From Corynebacterium mucifaciens (GTDB lineage Bacteria; Actinomycetota; Actinomycetes; Mycobacteriales; Mycobacteriaceae), in the NCBI RefSeq assembly GCF_012396315.1, contig NZ_JAAXPF010000009.1, forward strand, positions 1-64,000: a DNA stretch of 64,000 bases, given 5' to 3'. Numbering within the stretch: position 1 is the stretch's first letter; each line of letters begins with the position of its first letter. Below the pieces are notes generated by a model, which had not been told where the DNA came from, made no database searches, and saw only the letters and a program-made list of their open reading frames with translations. The position numbers were made by a program, and so were the translations under genes. Positions 35,080 to 43,065 of the stretch are shown here, in pieces.

Positions 35080-36379
35080 CGATACCACCATCGCCCTCCT
35101 CCAGGACCTCATCCGGAACGGATGCGTCAACGCGTTGACGGCGGATTCTGGACAGGAGGCGAAAAACGCGGACACGCTCGAGGCCTTCTTCGCAGGTACG
35201 GACGTGCGCGTCGAGCGCTACGAACCCCACCCGGGTCGGGTCTCCATTGCCTTCACGGTCGAGGGGACCGACCCCGCCGCCGAGCCGCTCACGCTGCTCG
35301 GCCACACCGACGTTGTCCCGGTCGACGAGGATAAGTGGACCCAGGATCCCTTCGGCGGCGAGATCGTGGACGGGCGCATCTACGGCAGGGGCGCCACCGA
35401 CATGCTCTACATCACCGCCGCGATGGCTGCCTGCGTGCGCGACGTGGCGCAGCACGGGCGCCCGCGCGGCACCGTGACCTTCGTGGGATGCGCAGACGAG
35501 GAGGCCCGTGGCGGCCTAGGCGCCGCGTGGCTCGCCGAGAACGCGTCCTTCTCCTGGAAAAACTGCCTGTCCGAGGAGGGCGGCTCGCACCTGCCCGTGT
35601 CCGACGGCTCCGACGCCCTAGTCGTCGTCGTTGGCGAGAAGGGCGCGGGCCAGCGGCGCTTGACCGTCCATGGCGACGCAGGCCACGGCTCTGCGCCGTT
35701 CGGTCGCGACATGGCGGTGGCGAAGATCGGCGAGGTCGCGCGCCGCATTGCCGCCATCGAACCGCCCGTGCGCAGCGACGAGCTCTGGGAGGGATACGTC
35801 CGCGGCTGGAAGTTCGACCCCGCAACCGAGAAGGCGCTGCTTGCCGGGGAGGGCTACGAGGCGTTCGGCCAGCTGGAGAGCTACTCCCACGCGATGAGCC
35901 ACCTGACCATCTCCCCCACCGTCCTTCGCGCCGGCAACGCCATCAACGTGCTGCCGTCCGTGGCGTGGATGGAGCTGGACATCCGCCCGCTGCCCGGGCA
36001 GACGCAAGAGGACATCGACCAGGTGCTGCGCGACGCGCTCGGCGATCTGGCGGGCGAGGTGGAGATCACCCACCTCATCACGGAAGACGGCACCGTCTCC
36101 TCGACCTCGGGCCCGCTTTACGACGCCATCGTGTCCACCTTTGACGAATTCTTCCCCGGCGCCCCGGTCATCCCCACCATCGCCGCTGGTGGCTCGGACC
36201 TGCGCTTCGCCCGCCGCAAGGGAGGTGTCGGCTACGGGTTCGCCCTCCACGGGCGAGAGGAGACGCTCGGGTCCGTGCTGGGCGAGCTGCACAGCCACGA
36301 CGAATCCGTCGCCGTGGAGGACGTGGACCTGACCGTGCGGGCGTACCGCTCCCTGCTGCGCCGATTCGTGGGGGCATAG
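35069..36379 (+). CDS. M20 family metallopeptidase (dipeptidase/deacylase-like)
   Basis: The product is 436 residues. Metal ligands are His79 and Asp81 (GHTDVVP), Asp111 (GRGATDM) and Glu144-Glu145 (DEEARGG), followed by the dimerisation domain (KGAGQRRLTVHGDAGHGS). Family members cleave dipeptides or N-acyl amino acids. The start ATG 35069 is set by a leaderless -10. The gene is probably controlled by the divergent TetR regulator through the inverted repeat at its start. Confidence 0.87.
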   Translation: MSLTDTTIALLQDLIRNGCVNALTADSGQEAKNADTLEAFFAGTDVRVERYEPHPGRVSIAFTVEGTDPAAEPLTLLGHTDVVPVDEDKWTQDPFGGEIVDGRIYGRGATDMLYITAAMAACVRDVAQHGRPRGTVTFVGCADEEARGGLGAAWLAENASFSWKNCLSEEGGSHLPVSDGSDALVVVVGEKGAGQRRLTVHGDAGHGSAPFGRDMAVAKIGEVARRIAAIEPPVRSDELWEGYVRGWKFDPATEKALLAGEGYEAFGQLESYSHAMSHLTISPTVLRAGNAINVLPSVAWMELDIRPLPGQTQEDIDQVLRDALGDLAGEVEITHLITEDGTVSSTSGPLYDAIVSTFDEFFPGAPVIPTIAAGGSDLRFARRKGGVGYGFALHGREETLGSVLGELHSHDESVAVEDVDLTVRAYRSLLRRFVGA

Positions 36380-36387
36380 GCCCCGCA

Positions 36388-38022
36388 CTACGCGTGCTCC
36401 TCCTCCCGGCTGATCAGCGGCTGCAGACCCTTGGCAATGCGCTCCTTCCACGTCTTGGCAATCTCGTCGTAGCCGCGGTCGTGCGGGCGCATGCCGCGGT
36501 GAGTGAAGCTCACCTTGGTCTCGCCGTCGTCGTCCTCGGAGATGTCGAAGATGAGGGAGGTGTCGTCCCACTCGTGGTCTTCCTGGTCGGTGGGCTCGAC
36601 GGCCCAGACCACGCGCTTGCCGTCGTCCGCCTCCTGCACGGAGAAGTCGCGGTCCTCCACGTGGAATTCGCCGCCCTTCTCGCTGGCGTTGCCCTCCGCC
36701 TGCTGGTCCCACCAGCTGTTGGGTGTCGTGATCGCACGGTACACCTCCTCGCGCGTGGCGGGCACGGAGAAGGAGGCGGTGAAATCCCGGATCGCCTGCG
36801 CCGTGGTGCCGTCCGCGAACGTCCAGTCCGACAGGGTCTTCTCCGGGTCGTAGATAGCCACGTCGATGCCGTCGTCCCGGAACTTCATCAGCCCGTCTTT
36901 AATCAAGTCGCGGCCGGCCTTGTTAAATCCAGTGACGTTGGAGACGTCCAGAATCAGCTTCGTGTTTGGCAGGCGGCGCTTTGTCAGCCCGCGCAGAATC
37001 TTCTCCGCGTTGGTGAAGTTGATCATGCCCTGCAGCTCCACAATATCCGCGTCGTCGCGGCGCTCAATGCGGCGGATCCCCGGCGCGACGAAGAAGTTGG
37101 AAGACAGCATGTTCAGGCCCATCGAACTGGACAGCTCCCGGAAAATCTTCACCCCGCGCACTGAATTGCCCTGCTTGTTCAAGCGGGGGCTGAGCGACGC
37201 GATTCCGAGCTGCCCCGGCAGTGTCCCAATCAACCCGCCTGCGACGCCCGACTTTGCTGGGATGCCCACGTTGACCATCCACTGGCCCGACGCGTCGTAC
37301 ATGCCAGACGAGACCATCACGGCCTGGGCCAAGCGCGCCGCCTCGGCGGAGACGACCCTCTCCCCCGTCACAGGCTGCTTCCCGCCGGCCGCGAGGGTGG
37401 CCGCCATCACCGCCAGATCCTTCACCGTCACCAGCACCGCGCACTGGGCAATGTAGCTGGCCACGGCGTCGTGCGCGTCGTCGCTGATCGTGCCGGCCTC
37501 GCGCAGCATGTGGGCGAACGCCTTATTCCGGTCGGCGGCGTCCAGCTCGGAGTCGAGCACGCGCTCATCGACGGTCAGTTCGCGGCCTGCCAGGCGGGAG
37601 AAGTAGTCCCGGAGCTTCTCACTGCGCTGCTCTACCGGGATATCGGGCCCGCCGATGAGCTGGTTCACCGTAATGGCGCCTGCGTTGATGAGGGGGTTGG
37701 CGGGACGTCCGTCGTCGTCAAGCGAAAGCTTGTTGAACGCCTCGCCCGAGGGCTCCACACCGACGTGCGCGTGCACCTCCTCGGGGCCGTACATGTCGAG
37801 CGCGAGCGCGTAGACGAACGGCTTGGAGATGGACTGGATGGAAAACTCGTAATCCGCGTCGCCCACGGCGTAGAGATGTCCGTCCGTGGTGCACATCGCC
37901 AGTGCAAGCTTGTCCGGGTCGGCGTGTTTGAGCACGTCGATGTAGTCCGCGAGTTCGCCGCTGTCGTGGTCGCGGACGCTGTCGACGATGGCCTGGAGGT
38001 GTTCAGTCACTGACGGGAGCAT
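36388..38022 (-). CDS. glsA: Glutaminase-STAS-SRPBCC fusion protein
   Basis: The product is 544 residues in three parts. Residues 1-306 are a serine-dependent glutaminase with SISK (Ser64-Lys67), NPLINAGAI and KSGVAGG, converting glutamine to glutamate and ammonia. Residues about 308-407 form a STAS-like domain (ADIVELQGMINFTNAEK, KLILDVSNVTGFNKAG). Residues about 412-544 are an SRPBCC/AHSA1-type domain (SVPATREEVYRAITTPNSWW, THRGMRPHDRG). Glutaminase-STAS fusions are known; the third domain is unusual. TACACT ends 6 nt before ATG (leaderless). It faces the M20 gene tail 8 nt away. Confidence 0.85.
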   Translation of the reverse strand: MLPSVTEHLQAIVDSVRDHDSGELADYIDVLKHADPDKLALAMCTTDGHLYAVGDADYEFSIQSISKPFVYALALDMYGPEEVHAHVGVEPSGEAFNKLSLDDDGRPANPLINAGAITVNQLIGGPDIPVEQRSEKLRDYFSRLAGRELTVDERVLDSELDAADRNKAFAHMLREAGTISDDAHDAVASYIAQCAVLVTVKDLAVMAATLAAGGKQPVTGERVVSAEAARLAQAVMVSSGMYDASGQWMVNVGIPAKSGVAGGLIGTLPGQLGIASLSPRLNKQGNSVRGVKIFRELSSSMGLNMLSSNFFVAPGIRRIERRDDADIVELQGMINFTNAEKILRGLTKRRLPNTKLILDVSNVTGFNKAGRDLIKDGLMKFRDDGIDVAIYDPEKTLSDWTFADGTTAQAIRDFTASFSVPATREEVYRAITTPNSWWDQQAEGNASEKGGEFHVEDRDFSVQEADDGKRVVWAVEPTDQEDHEWDDTSLIFDISEDDDGETKVSFTHRGMRPHDRGYDEIAKTWKERIAKGLQPLISREEEHA

Positions 38023-38048
38023 GCGGACAGTGTAAAGCCGGGCACAAC

Positions 38049-39341
38049 ATGTTCGAACGGATCGCTGGCGATGTCGGCGGGCCGAGTTTGATGGAGCGCA
38101 TGAACCTCATCAAAGGAGCCGGCGTGTGCGGGGGCTACGACATCACCTGGCGCATCAGCGGCAGCTTGGACGAGCGCGAGCTGCGCAACGTCAACGCGTA
38201 CCTGGACGCTTTTTGCGCCATGTGGCGGCCGCACGGGCGCTCACGGGTGGCAGAGCCGCGCCATTACGCGGACCTCGCGTACGCGTGGCAGTGCTTCGAG
38301 CTCGCGCGCGACGCCGAAGACGGGCACGTGTCGGACCAGTTCTTCTACCTCAAGGGGCTGCGCGACGCGCTGGGCCGGTTGGAGCAGGTGGAGCCGCGGT
38401 TCTCGTACGCCTACTGCCTGGCGGAATACGCCGTACAGCTCGCCGGGGAGTTTGAGATCGAGGACGCAATGGAGGGCGCGTGGGACGAGCTCGAGGCGGT
38501 GATGGTCCGGCCGCTGTCCGAGCCCTCCGCGGACGAGTACGCCGTGGTGGACGACACGCAGACAGTGGAGGATTTCGCGTTCACGCGCATGCCTGACATC
38601 GACGCGCTGTCCGTGCAGTTCACCACCGAGCCGGAATTCGACGCCGAGGGCCGGATGGTTTTCGCGGCGGACCTCTACCCCAACTACCGGGACTCGACGC
38701 TGATCATGGACCGTCACTGGCGTGCCGGCAGGTTCATCCTCCACGCGGACATCGTGGACGACGGCACCGAGCTGCCGTACGAGATCCTGCGCGACCTGCG
38801 CCGCGGCCTGGACGCGCACTTCAGCTACCTCGCCTACGAGACCAGCGCGGTGGAGTACTACCTCTCCTGCGCCCACGCCCAGGAGTGCACGGGCATACTC
38901 GCCGGGGACCCCTCCCGGCGCGACGGGCTGGTGGAAGCTGTGGGCGAGGCGCTCGAGCACATCGTCGCGCGCAATGCGTCCGCCGCGCATGGGCGCCTGC
39001 TTTTCGACGCCCTGACGGCCGCCGCCGAAGCCGGCGACGACGACGCGGTCTTCGAGTACGCCAACGCCCTGTACTTCTGCATCCCGCGGGATTTCCGCGT
39101 CACGTTCCCTACCGGCAACGACGACGCGGCGAACGCCGTGAAGGACGCGCTATTCGCCGCCTACGCCGAGCAGGACATCGGGTTCGCCCGGGTGGTGAAC
39201 AGGCAGCCGCCCGACGTCGTGCCCCTGCTTAACCACCTGGCGGTTGACTTTTTGGACACCGAAGGCACCGCCGAGGACTTGCCGTACACGAACTGCTTCC
39301 TCATTCAGGACATCGAGTCCGCAACGCGGGAGCTGTACTAA
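38049..39341 (+). CDS. Conserved protein of unknown function (430 aa)
   Basis: No family is recognised. The protein is soluble, acidic and mostly helical, with no signal peptide or membrane segment. A central region (about 200-260) has VQFTTEPEFDAEGRMVFAAD and DRHWRAGRFILHADIVDDGT, and TGILAGDPSRRDGLVEAVGE follows. Its start lies 26 nt from the divergent glutaminase. The first ATG (38049) has no clear ribosome site; a later ATG at 38091 (MERMNLIKG) is possible. The stop interlocks with the convergent MFS gene (CTAA, 39338-39341). Confidence 0.65.
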   Translation: MFERIAGDVGGPSLMERMNLIKGAGVCGGYDITWRISGSLDERELRNVNAYLDAFCAMWRPHGRSRVAEPRHYADLAYAWQCFELARDAEDGHVSDQFFYLKGLRDALGRLEQVEPRFSYAYCLAEYAVQLAGEFEIEDAMEGAWDELEAVMVRPLSEPSADEYAVVDDTQTVEDFAFTRMPDIDALSVQFTTEPEFDAEGRMVFAADLYPNYRDSTLIMDRHWRAGRFILHADIVDDGTELPYEILRDLRRGLDAHFSYLAYETSAVEYYLSCAHAQECTGILAGDPSRRDGLVEAVGEALEHIVARNASAAHGRLLFDALTAAAEAGDDDAVFEYANALYFCIPRDFRVTFPTGNDDAANAVKDALFAAYAEQDIGFARVVNRQPPDVVPLLNHLAVDFLDTEGTAEDLPYTNCFLIQDIESATRELY

Positions 39342-40690
39342 GCGCCGCCAGACTTCGGATTCCCGCGGAAGCACACCGAAGTTGCCACGCAGAATGCCGC
39401 GGCCGCCGCCCCCAGCACCGCGATCACGCTGTTGTACGCGACGGTGTACTCCACCCCGCGGTCCAGGCCAGCCTGCAGCAACGACCCGGTCAGCGCCACT
39501 GTCACCAGCGTGCCCAGCTCGTAGGAGACCTCCTCCACACCGGCGGCCATGCCGGAGCGGTGCATGGGGGCGGACCCGATGATCGCAATCGAGGCCACGC
39601 TCATCACCGACCCCGCCGACAGTCCCAGCAGCACCAACCCTATCCACGTCCCTCCGGCAACCAGTACCCCCGCGCCCACTGCCGCACCAGCGAAACCGCC
39701 CGCGATAAGCGGCAGGAAACCAACCGCATGGAGGTACGCGCCGCCGAGCGCGCTCGCCGGTATGGCGGCTGCGGCCATCACGGCGACGGTGGCCCCGGCG
39801 GCAAGGGGCGTCAGCTCGTCGATAAGCTGCAGTTTCTGCGTGGTCATCAGCTCCACGCCCGCGAGGACGAACATGCCGCCCACCGCCGCGAGCACGCCTC
39901 CGGTGAACATGCGGGAGCGGAAGATCTCGAAGGTGAGCAGAGGGTCCTCCAACCGGTGCTGGCGGCGCACGAACAGCCAGCCGCCCAGGACGGCCGCCGC
40001 GACCCCGCCGAAAAGCCACGCGCCGCTTTGCGGGTTAGCGGCCTGCTTGATGGCCATGGTCAGGCCGGACAGGGCGACAAGCGCGTACAGGGACGAGACC
40101 AGGTCCCACCGTTTGTCCGGGTTGGGAAGGTTCGGCGGCGCGAGGGCGACGGTGAGCACGAGTGCGCCGACAACGATGGGCACGTTGATCAGAAACACGG
40201 AGCCGACCCAGAAGTGCCCCAGCAATGCGCCGCCCACGACTGGGCCGAGCGCGCCACCCGCGACGGCGACGGAGCCCCAAATGCCGATTGCGGTGTTGCG
40301 TTCGCGCTCGTCAGGGAACGTGAGCCTGATCAGGGCGAGGGTGGCCGGCATCATCACCGCGGCGCCCGCGCCGAGCAGGCCGCGGGCGAGAATGAGCGCG
40401 AACGGTCCCGGCGCGAACGCGGCACCGAGGGATGCCGCGCCGAAAATCACCAGTCCGGCGAGGAACATCAGGCGGTGGCCGACCCTGTCCCCTAGCGCGC
40501 CGGTGCCCAGCAGCAATCCGGACAGTACGAGCGGGTAGGCGTTGATAATCCACAGGCCCTGCTCGGGGCTGGCGCCCAGGCTGCGCTCCAGCGCCGGCAG
40601 CGCGGTGTACAGGATGGAGTTGTCCAGGCTGATCACCAGCAAGCCCAGCGACACCACCGCGAAAAAGCCCCAGCGATGCGCTTTTGTCAT
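39338..40690 (-). CDS. MFS drug/metabolite exporter (DHA2-like)
   Basis: The product is 450 residues with 12 to 14 membrane helices. SLDNSILYTALPAL in the first helix, GDRVGHR (motif A) and GAGAAVMMPATLALI are typical of the EmrB/QacA group. It probably exports toxic compounds by proton antiport. ATG 40690 lies 5 nt after the stop of the upstream LURP-one-like gene, so both form an operon. Confidence 0.87.
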   Translation of the reverse strand: MTKAHRWGFFAVVSLGLLVISLDNSILYTALPALERSLGASPEQGLWIINAYPLVLSGLLLGTGALGDRVGHRLMFLAGLVIFGAASLGAAFAPGPFALILARGLLGAGAAVMMPATLALIRLTFPDERERNTAIGIWGSVAVAGGALGPVVGGALLGHFWVGSVFLINVPIVVGALVLTVALAPPNLPNPDKRWDLVSSLYALVALSGLTMAIKQAANPQSGAWLFGGVAAAVLGGWLFVRRQHRLEDPLLTFEIFRSRMFTGGVLAAVGGMFVLAGVELMTTQKLQLIDELTPLAAGATVAVMAAAAIPASALGGAYLHAVGFLPLIAGGFAGAAVGAGVLVAGGTWIGLVLLGLSAGSVMSVASIAIIGSAPMHRSGMAAGVEEVSYELGTLVTVALTGSLLQAGLDRGVEYTVAYNSVIAVLGAAAAAFCVATSVCFRGNPKSGGA

Positions 40691-40695
40691 GCCTG

Positions 40696-41247
40696 TTATC
40701 CCGAGTTTCTCCGCATCTTCGCGCGCCGCATGTCGATCGCGAGCGCGATGCCAATCACCGCCGCGTGTTGGCGCTGGTCCAGGCCCGGTTGGATGGCCAC
40801 GCGGTAGCTGGTCTTGCCCATTAGCATCCGCCCCATCCCGGAGTATTCCGCATCCACGCGCGCGATCTCTTGGCCCTGGCTGGTCAGCGCGTAGTTCAGG
40901 TCGAACACCTGGCCCTGGATCTGCAGGTCCGGTAGGCCCGCGACCTCCACGTCGAACTTGGAGCCCAACCATGCAAACCGCTTGGTCAGCCTCGCCAGCT
41001 CCATCGGCGGGTCTGCCAGGTGCACGACGTACTGGTCGCGGATGAAGTTGGCCGGGTCCTCGATGCTCAGCACATGCGCGCCAGCCGCGTCGAACACCTC
41101 CACCCCGCGCGATGCTTTGACCAGGTTGCTCATCTTCCGCGTCTGGCGGGCGGTGCCAAGCAGCTGCCCATTCGGAGTTTCGATGGCAAACGCGTCGCGC
41201 CCGAGCGCTTTCGTTTGCTTTACGACGATTTCGCGTTCCGCCCACAT
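40696..41247 (-). CDS. LURP-one-related/scramblase-like protein
   Basis: The product is 183 residues of beta-rich sequence with one hydrophobic helix near the end (AAVIGIALAIDM), the layout of the LURP-one/Tubby-like C-terminal fold. Segments such as GRDAFAIETPNGQLLGTARQ and GKTSYRVAI fit. Its function in bacteria is unknown; membrane-associated lipid binding is a guess from the fold. AATCTA (41255-41260; TAGATT on the - strand) ends 7 nt before the ATG (leaderless). Three copies of a 9-bp motif lie upstream. It heads the operon with the MFS exporter. Confidence 0.6.
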   Translation of the reverse strand: MWAEREIVVKQTKALGRDAFAIETPNGQLLGTARQTRKMSNLVKASRGVEVFDAAGAHVLSIEDPANFIRDQYVVHLADPPMELARLTKRFAWLGSKFDVEVAGLPDLQIQGQVFDLNYALTSQGQEIARVDAEYSGMGRMLMGKTSYRVAIQPGLDQRQHAAVIGIALAIDMRRAKMRRNSG

Positions 41248-41294
41248 ATCGACAAATCTAGCGCGGGCGGGGGGAGCTTTTTTACCCGCCCCGC

Positions 41295-41415
41295 AAATTT
41301 GTTCACTGATTTTCCGCGGGCGGTGAATTCTTACCGGCTAGGAAGGTGGATTTGTTCACTTCCTGCAGGACGCCGACGCGACACCGGCAAGTTATTCACT
41401 AGGGCATGAACAAAT
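41295..41415. repeat. Three copies of ATTTGTTCA upstream of the LURP-one/MFS operon
   Basis: ATTTGTTCACT occurs at 41297-41307 and again at 41351-41361. The reverse complement TGAACAAAT is at 41407-41415. The copies lie in the 240-nt gap between the operon and the tRNA gene. They are candidate sites for a regulator of the LURP-one/MFS operon. Apart from these and the tRNA terminator, I see no gene in this gap. Confidence 0.5.
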
Positions 41416-41439
41416 TCCCACTACCCCGGGGCGTGCACG

Positions 41440-41478
41440 AAAAATCCCGACCCGCGCTCCGAAGAGTGTGGGTCGGGA
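41440..41478 (-). terminator. Intrinsic terminator of the tRNA-Leu gene
   Basis: TCCCGACCC (41445-41453) pairs with GGGTCGGGA (41470-41478). Read on the - strand the hairpin is followed by TTTTTC. It lies 8 nt past the 3' end of the tRNA gene. Confidence 0.85.
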
Positions 41479-41486
41479 CCGATCTG

Positions 41487-41570
41487 TGCCCGGGGGGGGA
41501 CTTGAACCCCCACGTTCTTGCGAACACTGGCACCTGAAGCCAGCGCGTCTGCCAATTCCGCCACCCGGGC
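41487..41570 (-). tRNA. tRNA-Leu (CAG)
   Basis: The 84-nt gene reads GCCCGGGTGGCGGAATTGGC at the 5' end and pairs its acceptor arm with CCCGGGC at 41488-41494. The anticodon stem CTGGC/GCCAG encloses TTCAGGT, so the anticodon is CAG. A long variable arm (GTTCGCAAGAAC) marks a class II leucine tRNA, and GGTTCAAGTCC is the T-arm. CCA is not encoded. Confidence 0.95.
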
Positions 41571-41583
41571 GGGCGACTTGATC

Positions 41584-41589
41584 AATATA
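41584..41589 (-). promoter_or_regulatory. -10 element of the tRNA-Leu promoter
   Basis: On the - strand TATATT lies 14 nt upstream of the mature tRNA 5' end, in an AT-richer stretch. No convincing -35 is seen at standard spacing. Confidence 0.45.
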
Positions 41590-41684
41590 GAACGTAGGTC
41601 ACAGTAACTACAAATCCGCAGCGCATTGCCCTTTTACGTCAACGGGCGCACGCTGGACGGATAGGTCGTGTCGGGCTGGCCACC

Positions 41685-41690
41685 TATACT
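41685..41690 (+). promoter_or_regulatory. -10 element of the fhaA-pknB operon
   Basis: TATACT is a near-perfect -10, placed 48 nt upstream of the fhaA ATG. No clear -35 is present, as is common in corynebacteria. The leader then carries AAAGGAGG (41720-41727), a strong ribosome site. Confidence 0.6.
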
Positions 41691-41738
41691 GTCCGAGTTA
41701 CTGAAATTCGCATGTGAAGAAAGGAGGTGCGCACGAAG

Positions 41739-42605
41739 ATGGCAGTGATGGACAGGCTGGCAAAGCTGGACAGTTCCCTGCAGCGCGGCTTGGACAACTC
41801 AATGGCGGCGCTGTTTGGCGGCAAGGTTGTGCCTGAAGAGATCGAAGAGCTGGTGAAACAAGAGGCCCAGGACTCGCTGGTGGTGACGGACAGGGACGAA
41901 TACGTCGCCCCCAACGTCTACGCAGTTGGCGTGTCCTCGAAGGACCTGGAAAACCTGTCGCGGAACCGCGATCTTCCTGCGGACCTCGCCGACCAGCTCA
42001 TGCGGTACGTGCGCAACAAGCAGTGGTTCCTTGACGGCCCTGCGGTTGTGCGTATCGCGGAGGAGTCGGGCCTGCGCACTGGCCAGCTCCGGGTGTCCAG
42101 CTACATCGACACCATGCCGGACGTTGCCAGCGGCTTTGACGCCATTGTGGCTGAGCCGACAAAGCGCCGCGCCTCACGCTCGCAATTGAAGGAGGATGCA
42201 ATGTCCGAACCCACCCCGGAAAACCCCCAACAACCCACGGTAAGCCTGCTGCTGCAGGACGGCTCGTCGCGCACCTACCTGGTGCACGAGGGCTCCAACA
42301 TCCTGGGCCGCTCCAACGATTCGGATTTCCGCTTGCCGGACACGGGCGTCTCGCGCCAGCACGCGGAGATCACCTGGGACGGCGAGGTGGCTGTGTTGGT
42401 GGACCTGCAGTCCACGAACGGCACCACGGTCAACGACGAGCCGGTGGACAACTGGATGCTCGCGGACGGCGACGTCATCACGCTGGGCCACTCCAACATC
42501 GAGGTCCGCATCGTCGGCGCGCAGGACCAGCCGCAGGCGGGCGGAAGCCAGCCGCAGTTCACGGACTCGGTGTCCCACCCCAGCACCGAATACTTCCGCC
42601 CGTAG
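41739..42605 (+). CDS. fhaA: FhaA, DUF3662 and FHA domain protein
   Basis: The product is 288 residues. An N-terminal DUF3662 domain (MDRLAKLDSSLQRGLDN, then VVPEEIEELVKQEAQ) is joined by a short linker to a C-terminal FHA domain from about 188 (LGRSNDSDFRLPD, VSRQHAEI, STNGTTVN) that binds phosphothreonine. In mycobacteria FhaA recognises phosphorylated MviN and PknB-dependent envelope signals. ATG 41739 is chosen because AAAGGAGG lies 11 nt before it; the GTG at 41727 overlaps that site. It is the first gene of the seven-gene signalling operon. Confidence 0.92.
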   Translation: MAVMDRLAKLDSSLQRGLDNSMAALFGGKVVPEEIEELVKQEAQDSLVVTDRDEYVAPNVYAVGVSSKDLENLSRNRDLPADLADQLMRYVRNKQWFLDGPAVVRIAEESGLRTGQLRVSSYIDTMPDVASGFDAIVAEPTKRRASRSQLKEDAMSEPTPENPQQPTVSLLLQDGSSRTYLVHEGSNILGRSNDSDFRLPDTGVSRQHAEITWDGEVAVLVDLQSTNGTTVNDEPVDNWMLADGDVITLGHSNIEVRIVGAQDQPQAGGSQPQFTDSVSHPSTEYFRP

Positions 42606-42615
42606 AGGGGACACC

Positions 42616-43065
42616 ATGGATTCGACAGTCATCCTGAGCGCCCGTTTCGGCCTGTTGGCCTTGCTGTGGGTCTTCATCTTTCTGGTCATGTGGACCCAGA
42701 GAAAGGATGTGGTGTCGGCGGGCGGAGCTGTGCGTCGCCAAGCCGCTGCCCCTGTGGCCTCGCCCAGGGAGAAGGCGCGGACTCTTGCGGTGGTTGAGGG
42801 GCCGCTGAAAGGGTCGCACATGGAAATTGCCAGCTTGGAGGACTTTACTGTCGGCAGAGCTGGCGACAATGATTTCCAGCTGGGAGACGATTTCGCCTCG
42901 TCACGCCACGCGCGCCTGTTCCGCAGGGGCAGCGATTGGTTTGTGGAGGATTTGGATTCGCGCAACGGCACCTTCGTCAACGGGGTGCGCATTGATCAGC
43001 CTGAACGGGTGACCGTGGGCACGGACATGAAGATGGGACGCACGATTGTGAGGCTGATGCCGTGA
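42616..43065 (+). CDS. fhaB: FhaB (FipA), membrane-anchored FHA protein
   Basis: The product is 149 residues. A membrane helix (about 8-27, ARFGLLALLWVFIFLVMW) is followed by a linker and an FHA domain (about 75-135, VGRAGDNDFQLGDDFASSRH, DSRNGTFVNG). It binds phosphothreonine on kinase substrates and links PknA/PknB to the division machinery in mycobacteria. GAGGGGA precedes the ATG. Its stop overlaps the pstP GTG by 4 nt. Confidence 0.92.
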   Translation: MDSTVILSARFGLLALLWVFIFLVMWTQRKDVVSAGGAVRRQAAAPVASPREKARTLAVVEGPLKGSHMEIASLEDFTVGRAGDNDFQLGDDFASSRHARLFRRGSDWFVEDLDSRNGTFVNGVRIDQPERVTVGTDMKMGRTIVRLMP

